From Anastatus disparis (taxonomy: Eukaryota; Arthropoda; Insecta; Hymenoptera; Eupelmidae): a stretch of DNA of 64,000 nucleotides. The notes under the pieces are model-generated. The model ran no database searches, had not been told where the DNA came from, and saw only the letters and a list, made by a program, of their open reading frames with translations. Positions 21,941 to 37,451 of this stretch are shown piece after piece; within the stretch, counting starts at the first letter, position 1, and each line of letters opens with the position of its first letter. Made by a program: the position numbers and the translations under genes. The stretch spans positions 1,736,001-1,800,000 of the forward strand of contig JAFFSR010000370.1 in assembly GCA_017163975.1 (NCBI GenBank), given 5' to 3'.

Positions 21941-24900
21941 ATAGACCAATATACCCATAGACCCATACACTCATAAACCCATATACCTATAGACCTATAT
22001 ACTTAAAGACTCATATACTTATATACCCATTCACTCAAAGACCCATATCCACATAGACTCATATACCCATAAAACTTAATACCCATGGATCCATATAAAC
22101 ATCGATCCATATACCCATACAACCATGGATCCATATACCCATGGACCCGTATACGCATAATCCCATATACCCATAGACCCATATACCCATAGATTTATAT
22201 ACTCTTTGTCCCATAATCCCATATACTTATAGACCTATCTACCCATAGACCAATATACCCTTGGATCCATATACCCATAGACCCAAATACGCATAGTCTT
22301 GAATACCCATAGACTCATATACTTATAGTCCCACATACCCATCAACCCATATACCCATAAACCAATATACCCATAGACCCATATACCCATAGACCCATAC
22401 ACTCATAGACCTATATACCTATAGACGTATATACTCAAAGATCCATATACTCATATACGTATTTACCCAAAAACCCATATTCCCATAGACCCATCTACCT
22501 ATAAACCTATGTACCCATAGACTTATATACCCATAGACCCATCTACCTATAAACCTATATACCCATAGACCCATATTACTATATACCTATAGACTTATAG
22601 ACCCATAGACCCATATCCCTACAGACCTATATACCTATGGACCCATATACCTATAGGCCCATATACCCATGAACCCATATACCTATAGATTCACATATAC
22701 ATAGACCCATATACCCATAGACCCATATACTGATAGACGTATATGATTATGTACATGAAGACTCATTTACTAATAGACTTACATACTAATAGACCGATAT
22801 ACTCATAGACCACATACCAATAGACCCACACGAAAAAAAGTAGGCACGCTCTAACACCGTGCATATCTCGACTCGTGCCATGTGCTGCTCCGAACCTTCA
22901 GAGGGTGCGCACAACTCATTTTTCAACGTGCTTATGTGACTTGGGAATTCCCGTGCTAAGATGCACGGCGTTTCACCGTGCATACATATCTTTTAATGAA
23001 CTGCGTACTCGCAAAACGATGTGTATGCACGGTGAAACGCCGTGCATCTTAGCACGGGAATTTTCAAGACATAGAGGCACGTCAAAGAATGAGTTGTACG
23101 CGCCCTCTGAAGGTTTGGAGCAGCACGTGGCACGAGTGAAGAATATGCACGACGTTAGAGCGTGCCTGCTTTTTTGCGTGCATATACCCATAGACGCATA
23201 TACCCTTAGACCTATATACTTATAGACCTATATTCGTATAGACCTATATATCCATAGATACATATTCCTGTATACCCAGATATCTATAGACATATACACC
23301 CATAGACCCATATACACATAGACCCACATACTCATAGACCCATAGACCCATGTACCTATAGACCCATATACTCATAGACCCATGTACTCATGAACCTATA
23401 TACTCCTGGACCCATGTACTTATAGACCCATATACCCATGGGCCCACATGCCGAACAACCCATATCCCCATAGACGTAAATATCTATAGACCTATATACC
23501 GATAGACCAATATACCTATGAACACATATGCCCATAGACCCGTTTACCCATAGACACATACGCCATAGACTCATTTACCCATTGACCCACATATGCATAC
23601 AACTATATCTCATTAGACCCATATACTCATATACGCATATATCCATAAACCCATATACCCATAGACCAATATAGCTATAGACATGTACACCCATAGCCCC
23701 ATAGACCCATATACTTATAGACCCATGTATCTATACCTATATACCCAATGACCAATGTACCCATGAACTTATATACCTTTAGACCTATATACCCATCAAG
23801 CCATATACCCATGGACCCATATACCCATAGACCCACATACTTTTAGACCCATATACCCATAGACATATATACCTATAAACCCATATACCCATAGACTTAT
23901 ATACCCATAGACCCATATACCTATAGACCCATATACCTATTGACCCATATACTTATAGACCCATTAACCACGGACATATATAACCATAGACTAATATACC
24001 CATGGACCCATATACCTATAAGCCTATGTACCCATAGACTCATATACCCATAGACCCACATATCCATAGACGCATATACCCATGGTTTCATATACACATT
24101 GACCAATATACCCACAGACCCATATACGCATAGCACCACATACTTGTAGATCCATATAAGCATAGTTCCATATACTCATAGACCTATATAACCATAGATT
24201 CATATACTCATTGACTTATAGACCCATATACTGATAGACCCATATACCCATAGACTCGTATACATATGTACCCATATATCTATAGACCCATGTAGCAATG
24301 GACCCATATACCCATAAACCCATATACCCATGAATCCAAATACCGATAAACCAATATACCCATAGACCTATATACCCATATACACATACACCCATAGAGT
24401 TATATAACTATAGACCTATATACTTATAGACAACTATACCCATAGACCTCTATACCCATAGACCAATATACCTAAAGACACATATACCCATTGACCCACA
24501 TGTCAAACGACTCATATCCCCATAGACGTAACTATCTATAGACCTATATACCGATAGACCAATATACCTATGAGCACATATGCCTATAGACCCGTATACC
24601 CATAGACACATAGGCCCATAGACTCATATACCCATTGACCCACATATGCATACACCTATATCTCTTAAGACCTATATACTCATATACGCATATATCAATA
24701 AACCCATATACCCATAGACCAATGTAGCTATAGACATGTACACCCATAGCCCCATAGACCCATATACCTACAGACCCATATACTCATTAACCCATATACT
24801 CATAGACCCATAAACCACGGACATATATAACCATAAACTGATATACCCATAGACCCATATACCTATAAACCTATGTACCCATAGACATTTATACTCATGG

Positions 24901-27505
24901 ACCCATATACCTTTAAACTTATATACCCATAGACCCATATCCCTATAGACCCATATACCTATAGACCCATATACCTTTAGGCCCATATACCCATAGACCC
25001 ATATACTTATAGACCCACATACTCATAGACCCATAAACCACGGACATATATAACCATAGACTGATAAACCCATAGACCCATATACCTATAAACCTATGTA
25101 CCCATAGACATTCATACTTATAGACCCATATACCTATAAACTTATATACCCATAGACCCATATCCCTATAGACCCATATACCTATAGACCCATATACCTT
25201 TCGGCCCATATACCCATGGACCCATATACTCATAGACCCATCGACCCATATACCCATAGACCCATATACTCATAGACCCACATACTCATAGACCCATAAA
25301 TCACGGACACATATATAACCATGGACTGATATACCCATAGACCCATATACCTATAAACCTATGTGCCCATAGACATTTATACTCATAGACCCATATACCT
25401 ATAAACCTATGTGCCCATAGACATTTATACTCATAGACCCATATACCTATAAACTTATATACCCATAGACCCATATCCCTATAGACCCATATACCTATAG
25501 ACCCATATACCTTTAAGCCCATATACCCATGGACCCATATACACATAGACCCATAGACCCACATAGTCATAGACCCATATACTTAAAGACCCATATACTC
25601 ATAGACCCATATACCCATAGACCCATATACTCATAGACCCACATACTCATAGACCCATAAACCACGGACATATATAACCATAGACTGATATACCCATAGA
25701 CCCATATACCTATAAACCTATGTACCCATAGACATTTATACTCATGGACCCATATACCTTTAAACTTATATACCCATAGACCCATATCCCTATAGACCCA
25801 TATACCTATAGACCCATATACCTCTAGGCCCATATACCCATAGACCCATATACTTATAGACCCACATACTCATAGACCCATAAACCACGGACATATATAA
25901 CCATAGACTGATATACCCATAGACCCATATACCTATAAACCTATGTACCCATAGACATTCATACTTATAGACCCATATACCTATAAACTTATATACCCAT
26001 AGACCCATATCCCTATAGACCCATATACCTTTCGACCCATATACCCATGGATCCATATACTCATAGACCCATCGACCCATATACCCATAGACCCATATAC
26101 TCATAGACCCATAAATCACGGACATATATAACCATGGACTGATATACTCATAGACCCATATACCTATAAACCTATGTGCCCATAGACATTGATACTCATA
26201 GACCCATATACCTATAAACTTATATACCCATAGACCCATATCCCTATAGACCCATATACCTATAGACCCATATACCTTTAAGCCCATATACCCCTGGACC
26301 CATATACACATAGACCCATAGACCCATATAGTCATAGACCCATATACTTATAGACCCACATACTCATAGACCCATATACCCATAGACCCATATACCCATA
26401 GACCCATATACTCATAGAACCACATACTCATAGACCCATAAACCACGGACATATATAACCATAGACTGATATACCCATAGACCCATATACCTATAAACCT
26501 ATGTACCCATAGACATTTATACTCATAGACCCATATCCCTATAGACCCACATACTCATAGATTCATATACCCATAGACCCATATATCTATAGACCTTTAT
26601 TCCCATAGACCCATATACCCATAGACTTATACATTCATAGACCCATATACCAAAAGACCCATATCCCCATAGACCCACATATTCATAGACGCATATACCC
26701 ATAGTTCTATATACACATCGACCAATATACCCATAGACCCATTTACCCATATACCCGTAGACGCATATACACATAGCACCATATACTTGTAGATCCATAT
26801 AAGCATAGTCCCATATACTCATAGACCTATATTCATAGATTCATATACTCATTGACTTATAGACCCATATACTGATCGACCCATATACCCATAGACTTGT
26901 ATACATAGGGACCCATATATCCATAGACCCATATACCCATGGACCCATATACCCATGGACCCATATACCCATGAACCCATATACCCATAAACCAATATAC
27001 GCATAGACCCATATACCCATATACACATACACCCATAGAGTTATATACCTATAGACCTATATACTTATAGACCATTATACCCATAGACCTCTATACCCAT
27101 AGACCAATATACCTAAAGACACATATAACCATGGACCGATTGATCGATATATACATCGTCCCATATACCCATAGATCTATAAACCCATATGCTTACAAAC
27201 GTATATACCCATAGATCCAGATACATATAAACCCATATACTCATATACCCATAGATCCAAATACCCTTCGTCCAATATACCATGAACATGTACATCCATA
27301 GACCCATTAACCCCCAGACCTATATATCCATAGACCTACATGCTTATGGACCCATATACCCATAGACACATATACCTATAGACCAATGTACCCATAGACT
27401 TATATACCCATGGACCCATATACCCATGGACCAATGTACTTATAGACTTATATACCTTTAGACATATATACCCATTAACCCATATAATCATAGACTCATA
27501 TACCC
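21941..27505. repeat. Segmental duplication, copy A
   Basis: This block of satellite plus MITE recurs at 27898-33869 with a constant offset of 5,957 bp (for example 22831 to 28788 and 25301 to 31258) and near-identical sequence. After about 25570 the offset becomes 6,364 bp because copy B has 407 extra bases. Confidence 0.85.
22829..23180. mobile_element. Hairpin MITE in the satellite, copy A
   Basis: The 352-bp element has inverted arms of about 165 bp: CACGAAAAAAAGTAGGCACG at the left and GCACGGTG, GTTAGAGCGTGCC, TTTTTTGCGTG at the right, with a short loop near 22996-23015. Flanks read GACCCA and CATATACCC; taking a 2-bp CA duplication restores regular satellite sequence. It is GC-richer than its surroundings. 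Frames read across it are not genes. Confidence 0.85.
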
Positions 27506-27507
27506 AT

Positions 27508-27893
27508 AAACCAATATACCCATAGACCCATATACCCATAGACCCATACACTCATAGACCTATATACCTATAGACGTATATACTCAAAGATCCATATACT
27601 CATATACCTATTTACCCAAAAACCCATATTCCCATAGACCCATCTACCTATAAACCTATGTACCCATAGACTTATATACCCATAGACCCATCTACCTATA
27701 AACCTATATACCCATAGACCCATATTACTATATACCTATAGACTTATAGACCCATAGACCCATATCCCTACAGACCTATATACCTATGGACCCATATACC
27801 TATAGGCCCATATACCCATGAACCCATATACCTATAGATTCACATATACATAGACCCATATACCCATAGACCCATATACTGATAGACTATTAT
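27508..27893. repeat. Third partial copy of the 22360-22735 satellite segment
   Basis: This ~385-bp segment repeats 22360-22735 in the same order (for example ACCAATATACCCATAGAC, then CAAAGATCCATATACTC and CACATATACATAGACCC) and bridges duplication copies A and B. Confidence 0.75.
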
Positions 27894-27897
27894 ACCC

Positions 27898-30800
27898 ATA
27901 GACCAATATACCCATAGACCCATACACTCATAAACCCATATACCTATAGACCTATATACTTAAAGACTCATATACTTATATACCCATTCACTCAAAGACC
28001 CATATCCACATAGACTCATATACCCATAAAACTTAATACCCATGGATCCATATAAACATCGATCCATATACCCATACAACCATGGATCCATATACCCATG
28101 GACCCGTATACGCATAATCCCATATACCCATAGACCCATATACCCATAGATTTATATACTCTTTGTCCCATAATCCCATATACTTATAGACCTATCTACC
28201 CATAGACCAATATACCCTTGGATCCATATACCCATAGACCCAAATACGCATAGTCTTGAATACCCATAGACTCATATACTTATAGTCCCACATACCCATC
28301 AACCCATATACCCATAAACCAATATACCCATAGACCCATATACCCATAGACCCATACACTCATAGACCTATATACCTATAGACGTATATACTCAAAGATC
28401 CATATACTCATATACCTATTTACCCAAAAACCCATATTCCCATAGACCCATCTACCTATAAACCTATGTACCCATAGACTTATATACCCATAGACCCATC
28501 TACCTATAAACCTATATACCCATAGACCCATATTACTATATACCTATAGACTTATAGACCCATAGACCCATATCCCTACAGACCTATATACCTATGGACC
28601 CATATACCTATAGGCCCATATACCCATGAACCCATATACCTATAGATTCACATATACATAGACCCATATACCCATAGACCCATATACTGATAGACGTATA
28701 TGATTATGTACATGAAGACTCATTTACTAATAGACTTACATACTAATAGACCGATATACTCATAGACCACATACCAATAGACCCACACGAAAAAAGTAGG
28801 CACGCTCTAACACCGTGCATATCTCGACTCGTGCCATGTGCTGCTCCGAACCTTCAGAGGGTGCGCACAACTCATTTTTCAACGTGCTTATGTGACTTGG
28901 GAATTCCCGTGCTAAGATGCACGGCGTTTCACCGTGCATACATATCTTTTAATGAACTGCGTACTCGCAAAACGATGTGTATGCACGGTGAAACGCCGTG
29001 CATCTTAGCACGGGAATTTTCAAGACATAGAGGCACGTCAAAGAATGAGTTGTACGCGCGCCTCTGAAGGTTTGGAGCAGCACGTGGCACGAGTGAAGAA
29101 TATGCACGACGTTAGAGCGTGCCTGCTTTTTTGCGTGCATATACCCATAGACGCATATACCCTTAGACCTATATACTTATAGACCTATATTCGTATAGAC
29201 CTATATATCCATAGATACATATTCCTGTATACCCAGATATCTATAGACATATACACCCATAGACCCATATACACATAGACCCACATACTCATAGACCCAT
29301 AGACCCATGTACCTATAGACCCATATACTCATAGACCCATGTACTCATGAACCTATATACTCCTGGACCCATGTACTTATAGACCCATATACCCATGGAC
29401 CCACATGCCGAACAACCCATATCCCCATAGACGTAAATATCTATAGACCTATATACCGATAGACCAATATACCTATGAACACATATGCCCATAGACCCGT
29501 TTACCCATAGACACATACGCCATAGACTCATTTACCCATTGACCCACATATGCATACACCTATATCTCATTAGACCCATATACTCATATACGCATATATC
29601 CATAAACCCATATACCCATAGACCAATATAGCTATAGACATGTACACCCATAGCCCCATAGACCCATATACTTATAGACCCATGTATCTATACCTATATA
29701 CCCAATGACCAATGTACCCATGAACTTATATACCTTTAGACCTATATACCCATCAAGCCATATACCCATGGACCCATATACCCATAGACCCACATACTTT
29801 TAGACCCATATACCCATAGACATATATACCTATAAACCCATATACCCATAGACTTATATACCCATAGACCCATATACCTATAGACCCATATACCTATTGA
29901 CCCATATACTTATAGACCCATTAACCACGGACATATATAACCATAGACTAATATACCCATGGACCCATATACCTATAAGCCTATGTACCCATAGACTCAT
30001 ATACCCATAGACCCACATATCCATAGACGCATATACCCATGGTTTCATATACACATTGACCAATATACCCATAGACCCATATACGCATAGCACCACATAC
30101 TTGTAGATCCATATAAGCATAGTTCCATATACTCATAGACCTATATAACCATAGATTCATATACTCATTGACTTATAGACCCATATACTGATAGACCCAT
30201 ATACCCATAGACTCGTATACATATGTACCCATATATCTATAGACCCATGTAGCAATGGACCCATATACCCATAAACCCATATACCCATGAATCCAAATAC
30301 CGATAAACCAATATACCCATAGACCTATATACCCATATACACATACACCCATAGAGTTATATAACTATAGACCTATATACTTATAGACAACTATACCCAT
30401 AGACCTCTATACCCATAGACCAATATACCTAAAGACACATATACCCATTGACCCACATGTCAAACGACTCATATCCCCATAGACGTAACTATCTATAGAC
30501 CTATATACCGATAGACCAATATACCTATGAGCACATATGCCTATAGACCCGTATACCCATAGACACATAGGCCCATAGACTCATATACCCATTGACCCAC
30601 ATATGCATACACCTATATCTCTTAAGACCTATATACTCATATACGCATATATCAATAAACCCATATACCCATAGACCAATGTAGCTATAGACATGTACAC
30701 CCATAGCCCCATAGACCCATATACCTACAGACCCATATACTCATTAACCCATATACTCATAGACCCATAAACCACGGACATATATAACCATAAACTGATA

Positions 30801-33800
30801 TACCCATAGACCCATATACCTATAAACCTATGTACCCATAGACATTTATACTCATGGACCCATATACCTTTAAACTTATATACCCATAGACCCATATCCC
30901 TATAGACCCATATACCTATAGACCCATATACCTTTAGGCCCATATACCCATAGACCCATATACTTATAGACCCACATACTCATAGACCCATAAACCACGG
31001 ACATATATAACCATAGACTGATAAACCCATAGACCCATATACCTATAAACCTATGTACCCATAGACATTCATACTTATAGACCCATATACCTATAAACTT
31101 ATATACCCATAGACCCATATCCCTATAGACCCATATACCTATAGACCCATATACCTTTCGGCCCATATACCCATGGACCCATATACTCATAGACCCATCG
31201 ACCCATATACCCATAGACCCATATACTCATAGACCCACATACTCATAGACCCATAAATCACGGACACATATATAACCATGGACTGATATACCCATAGACC
31301 CATATACCTATAAACCTATGTGCCCATAGACCTTTATACTCATAGACCCATATACCTATAAACCTATGTGCCCATAGACATTTATACTCATAGACCCATA
31401 TACCTATAAACTTATATACCCATAGACCCATATCCCTATAGACCCATATACCTATAGACCCATATACCTTTAAGCCCATATACCCATGGACCCATATACA
31501 CATAGACCCATAGACCCACATAGTCATAGACCCATATACTTAAAGACCCATATACTCATAGACCCATATACCCATAGACCCATATACTCATAGACCCACA
31601 TACTCATAGACCCATAAACCACGGACATATATAACCATAGACTGATATACCCATAGACCCATATACCTATAAACCTATGTGCCCATAGACATTTATACTC
31701 ATAGACCCATATACCTATAAACCTATGTGCCCATAGACATTTATACTCATAGACCCATATACCTATAAACCTATGTGCCCATAGACATTTATACTCATAG
31801 ACCCATATACCTATAAACTTATATACCCATAGACCCATATCCCTATAGACCCATATACCTATAGACCCATATACCTTTAAGCCCATATACCCATGGACCC
31901 ATATACACATAGACCCATAGACCCACATAGTCATAGACCCATATACTTAAAGACCCATATACTCATAGACCCATATACCCATAGACCCATATACTCATAG
32001 ACCCACATACTCATAGACCCATAAACCACGGACATATATAACCATAGACTGATATACCCATAGACCCATATACCTATAAACCTATGTACCCATAGACATT
32101 TATACTCATGGACCCATATACCTTTAAACTTATATACCCATAGACCCATATCCCTATAGACCCATATACCTATAGACCCATATACCTCTAGGCCCATATA
32201 CCCATAGACCCATATACTTATAGACCCACATACTCATAGACCCATAAACCACGGACATATATAACCATAGACTGATATACCCATAGACCCATATACCTAT
32301 AAACCTATGTACCCATAGACATTCATACTTATAGACCCATATACCTATAAACTTATATACCCATAGACCCATATCCCTATAGACCCATATACCTTTCGAC
32401 CCATATACCCATGGATCCATATACTCATAGACCCATCGACCCATATACCCATAGACCCATATACTCATAGACCCATAAATCACGGACATATATAACCATG
32501 GACTGATATACTCATAGACCCATATACCTATAAACCTATGTGCCCATAGACATTGATACTCATAGACCCATATACCTATAAACTTATATACCCATAGACC
32601 CATATCCCTATAGACCCATATACCTATAGACCCATATACCTTTAAGCCCATATACCCATGGACCCATATACACATAGACCCATAGACCCATATAGTCATA
32701 GACCCATATACTTATAGACCCACATACTCATAGACCCATATACCCATAGACCCATATACCCATAGACCCATATACTCATAGAACCACATACTCATAGACC
32801 CATAAACCACGGACATATATAACCATAGACTGATATACCCATAGACCCATATACCTATAAACCTATGTACCCATAGACATTTATACTCATAGACCCATAT
32901 CCCTATAGACCCACATACTCATAGATTCATATACCCATAGACCCATATATCTATAGACCTTTATTCCCATAGACCCATATACCCATAGACTTATACATTC
33001 ATAGACCCATATACCAAAAGACCCATATCCCCATAGACCCACATATTCATAGACGCATATACCCATAGTTCTATATACACATCGACCAATATACCCATAG
33101 ACCCATTTACCCATATACCCGTAGACGCATATACACATAGCACCATATACTTGTAGATCCATATAAGCATAGTCCCATATACTCATAGACCTATATTCAT
33201 AGATTCATATACTCATTGACTTATAGACCCATATACTGATCGACCCATATACCCATAGACTTGTATACATAGGGACCCATATATCCATAGACCCATATAC
33301 CCATGGACCCATATACCCATGGACCCATATACCCATGAACCCATATACCCATAAACCAATATACGCATAGACCCATATACCCATATACACATACACCCAT
33401 AGAGTTATATACCTATAGACCTATATACTTATAGACCATTATACCCATAGACCTCTATACCCATAGACCAATATACCTAAAGACACATATAACCATGGAC
33501 CGATTGATCGATATATACATCGTCCCATATACCCATAGATCTATAAACCCATATGCTTACAAACGTATATACCCATAGATCCAGATACATATAAACCCAT
33601 ATACTCATATACCCATAGATCCAAATACCCTTCGTCCAATATACCATGAACATGTACATCCATAGACCCATTAACCCCCAGACCTATATATCCATAGACC
33701 TACATGCTTATGGACCCATATACCCATAGACACATATACCTATAGACCAATGTACCCATAGACTTATATACCCATGGACCCATATACCCATGGACCAATG

Positions 33801-33869
33801 TACTTATAGACTTATATACCTTTAGACATATATACCCATTAACCCATATAATCATAGACTCATATACCT
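27898..33869. repeat. Segmental duplication, copy B
   Basis: Near-identical to 21941-27505, including the MITE. It contains an extra 407 bp (31527-31934) made by a further local tandem duplication of the module with CATAAACCTATGTGCCCATA. Confidence 0.85.
28786..29137. mobile_element. Hairpin MITE in the satellite, copy B
   Basis: Same element as 22829-23180 at the 5,957-bp offset, with only small differences (one A fewer in the first A run, and CGCGCG against CGCG near 29056). It was copied with the surrounding satellite and did not insert separately. Confidence 0.85.
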
Positions 33870-34848
33870 ATAGACCAATATACCTAAAGACCCATATCCC
33901 CATAGACCCATATACCTATTGACCCATATACTTATAGACCTATATACCCATAGACCTATATATTCATAGACCCATATACTAAAAGACCCATATCCCCATA
34001 GACCCACATGCCCATAGACCCATATACCCATGGTTCCGTATACACTTCGACTCATATACCCATAGACCCATATACCCATGGACCTATATACTCATAGCCC
34101 TATATACTTGTAGACCAATATACCCATAGACTCATATACCCATAGACTTATTATTCCCATAGACCAATATACCCATGGATCCATATACCCATGGACCTAT
34201 ATACGCATAGTCTCAAATACCCATAGACTCATATACCAATAGTCCCATATACCTATCAACCCATATACCCATAAACCAATATACTTATAGACCCATATAC
34301 CCATACACCCATACACTCATAGACCCATATACCTATAGACGTATATACTCAAAGATCCATATACTCATATACCTATTTACCCAAAGACCCATATTCCTAT
34401 AGACTCATATGCCCATAGACCTATATACCCATAGATCCATATACACATCGACCCATATACCCATAGACCCATATAATTATGGAGCCATATACCCATGGAC
34501 CCATATACGCATAGTCCCGTATACCCATAGAACAATATATTATAGATTTATATACCTTTTGACCCAGAGACCCATATACCCATAGACCCATAGACCCATA
34601 TACTCATAGACCCATATACTTATAGACCTATATACCCATAGACCTTTATACCTATTGACCGATATACCCATAGACCCATATAACCATGGACCCATAGATC
34701 TATATACACATCGATCCATATACCCATAGACCTATGAACCCATATACCCATAGACCTATCAACCCATATGCCCATAGAGGCATATACCCATAGATCTATA
34801 TACACATCGACCCATATACCCATTGTCCCATACCCATAACACATAGTA

Positions 34849-35236
34849 TGATTTTGGTGACCACGGCGTTGGAAAGTACGGAAAAAAATACATGAAAACA
34901 AGCTTTTCAGGTTTTGGCCAAATATTATCTTTATACGATAAGAAAATCCAAATATCTTTGAAGAGGGAAATGTCGGACTAAGAAAATTTGAAAAAAATCA
35001 GGAAAATTCTTAATATAATTACAAAGCTATTCCTATATTTCTAGATTCTTTGGCCACAATCTGCGCTCGGTAAAAACTATTTAAGTCCGGGCTGGAGTGG
35101 AATCGGACACCGACCGAGTAAGAATTGAGTTTTTTGTTATTTACTCAAGTATCAATCGGCGTATTTTTAAATTAAAGGTTAAGCGCTATAGATATTATTA
35201 TTATGAGCATCTATGCACAAGAAAAAAATATTCTAT
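34849..35236. other. Short unique stretch between satellite and nested elements
   Basis: About 390 bp without a coding frame or a recognised repeat. Confidence 0.5.
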
Positions 35237-35703
35237 CGGCACTGAAAGCTGAATCCGAACGCAGTGATTTATTGCGTGGTCGCTCGCTTTGAATGCCGGT
35301 CTCAAGCATTGCGACAACGCTTTGAACACGCTTGCTTGATTAATAAATAACATTGAAAAAATGATAATTTTTACTTCCTTTTATATCTTTTTTTAATGTT
35401 CATGTAATTATGTAAATTCTAATTTTGAACTATTTTTAAAAATTTATAATTTATAAGTACAGTTATTAATGCTTTAGTATCTTTGATTATTTTTTTTTTA
35501 TTTTTAGATTTATTAGGACATATTTAAAGTTAAATAGTTAAAAAACTATACTAATAAATCTATTAACAAATTTAAAAATAAAACAAATAAGAAATTGAGA
35601 AAGAAAATTACTTTTTTTTTACAAACAATTTATGTGATTATGGATAATAACATTTATGAAGTTATTACTAAACATTAAATTACCTTAATTATATCGTTCT
35701 TAA

Positions 35704-37451
35704 TTTCATACGCAAGTTGTATTCACTTGCCGTAAAAGGGAAAATATTTACAGATGATTTTTATGCTATTTTAAATTCTTAATTAATTTAGGTACATAAT
35801 AAATAATTAATAAATATTTCCAAGTAAAAAATACTCAAAACCTGGTAGAACTAAGATTTATTGGTAATATCGTCTTTACATATTTACACATGATATCTGA
35901 TAAAAATGTATTTGTACGTTTTCTTCAAAACAAAGTGCGTTTGAAGAAAGAAAATCTCATGATTGATTAAGAATGACTGGTTTATATACTTTTCCGCAAA
36001 TTCAGGTGTTTTTAGAAATTTTCTTCGTTATCGCTGAAATTTATTCGTTCTTTATAATAAAATATAAAGTCAAGTCATTAAATACCAAATCAACTTAGGC
36101 AGTTTTTGTATATATTCAATAGTGATTTTTTACTTAACAGGTAAGTTGAAAAGTCTACATATTGTCATTTTTAAAAATTCAATTATATTGTACACGTTAT
36201 TTTCAACAAAAATAGTTCTATTTAGTTTTTACAATAGTTTGATACTTTTTAATAGAATATTTATTAAAACATTAATTTAACCAAAAAATTTGAGTAAATA
36301 AAGATATTCCATTACTTTGAATTTTTAACCACAAGATTTTTTATTTTTATTTTGGAAACCAAATGGAACATATTCCCAGACTTATTGATTTTTATTATTT
36401 TGCCGTGTAAATTGATGTGAAATTTTTCGTATGTATATATATACATATATATATCTACAAGTTCTATGGATTTAATGTTATAACTAAGAGTATTATTTTA
36501 TTAAAATTTCATAAAATGGAATAAAATAATATATGAACGAAAATAATTTTAAATAAATTTCAAAGATATATTGGTACATTTTTAAAAGTTTAAACTTTAA
36601 ATATCACTTTTTTCAAACAATTTTTAAACAGTGACTATTCTATTACATTAAAAAATACACAACTGTTTGCGAATAAATTATTCTTTTTTGAAATTATGAA
36701 ACAAAATTCATTTTTTTAAAAGCTATATTGCACGGTACCTTGAAAATTTCATTAATAGTATCAAACATTTTCGAAAAATGATATGAATGGTTTTTGCATA
36801 AATGGCACGGAAAAAAGCAAATTTTTGAAGGTTCTTTCATTAAATATAATTTAAACCACGAGACAGGTTGAGATTTGAGACCTTGAGACACCTTGCGATT
36901 TGTTTTATTGAAGAAAATGTATCTGCCTGAACCTTAAAGAAACGGTAACTGGTCATTCGACCCTATGTTTTGCTGAATCAAATATATAAAGCATTTAATT
37001 AGAAATATATGTTGTTATACAGTACTAAATATTTATATTGTTTGAACTAATAATATAAATAATTATAAGACATAGGTTTTAATTAAAAAACCTAATCTAA
37101 AATTTTTAAATATAAATGTAATTGCATTCATAAAATAAAGTTTTAATAAAATATTTGTTTGAAATTAAGAAAGAATTTTTTTACACAATGTTATGCAATG
37201 AGAAAATAAAAATAAAGCACTTTGTTTTGAAGAAAACGTACAAATACATTTTTATCAGATATCACGTGTAAATATGTAGTGACAATATTACCAATAAATC
37301 TTAGTTCTACCAGGTTTTGAGTATTTTTTACTGCGAAATATTTATTAATTATTTATTATGTACCTAAATTAATTGAGAATTTAAAATAGCATAAAAATCA
37401 TCTGTAAATATTTTCCCTTTTACGGCAAGTGAATACAACTTGCGTATGAAA
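35704..37451. mobile_element. Inverted-repeat element B, non-coding
   Basis: Termini TTTCATACGCAAGTTG (35704) and CAACTTGCGTATGAAA (to 37451) extend inward as arms of about 250 bp, with CTGGTAGAACTAAGATTTAT in inverted form on both sides. The ~1.2-kb interior has no convincing ORF. It lies directly against element C. Confidence 0.78.

Larger units (their letters stand above)
17719..34848. repeat. 17-kb satellite, 16-bp unit ATAGACCCATATACCC
   Basis: The array consists of 8-bp half-units TATACCCA and TAGACCCA alternating as a 16-bp unit, with many point variants and local higher-order structure. On the minus strand there is a GGG every 8 bp. Because 16 is not a multiple of three, all three minus frames run through the same repeating peptide (MGIWVYGY/MGLWVYGS), which explains the many minus-strand ORFs; none is a gene. 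The array contains two MITE copies and a ~6-kb duplication, annotated separately. It is not the TTAGG insect telomere repeat; a centromeric, subtelomeric or interstitial satellite is possible. Confidence 0.92.

Noticed and set aside
17719..34848. CRISPR array
   Set aside because: The repeats are short, continuous and diverged, without unique spacers, and the DNA is eukaryotic.
17719..34848. Telomere array
   Set aside because: The unit is not TTAGG or a close variant, and both ends pass into ordinary transposon-rich sequence.
17912..34901. Dozens of minus-strand ORFs encoding repeated MGIWVYGYMGLWVYGS-type peptides
   Set aside because: They follow from the 16-bp satellite, which lacks stops in all minus frames; there is no unique sequence, intron or start context to suggest genes.
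36694..36891. 65-codon minus-strand ORF in element B
   Set aside because: Short, no recognised domain, and inside a non-coding inverted-repeat element.
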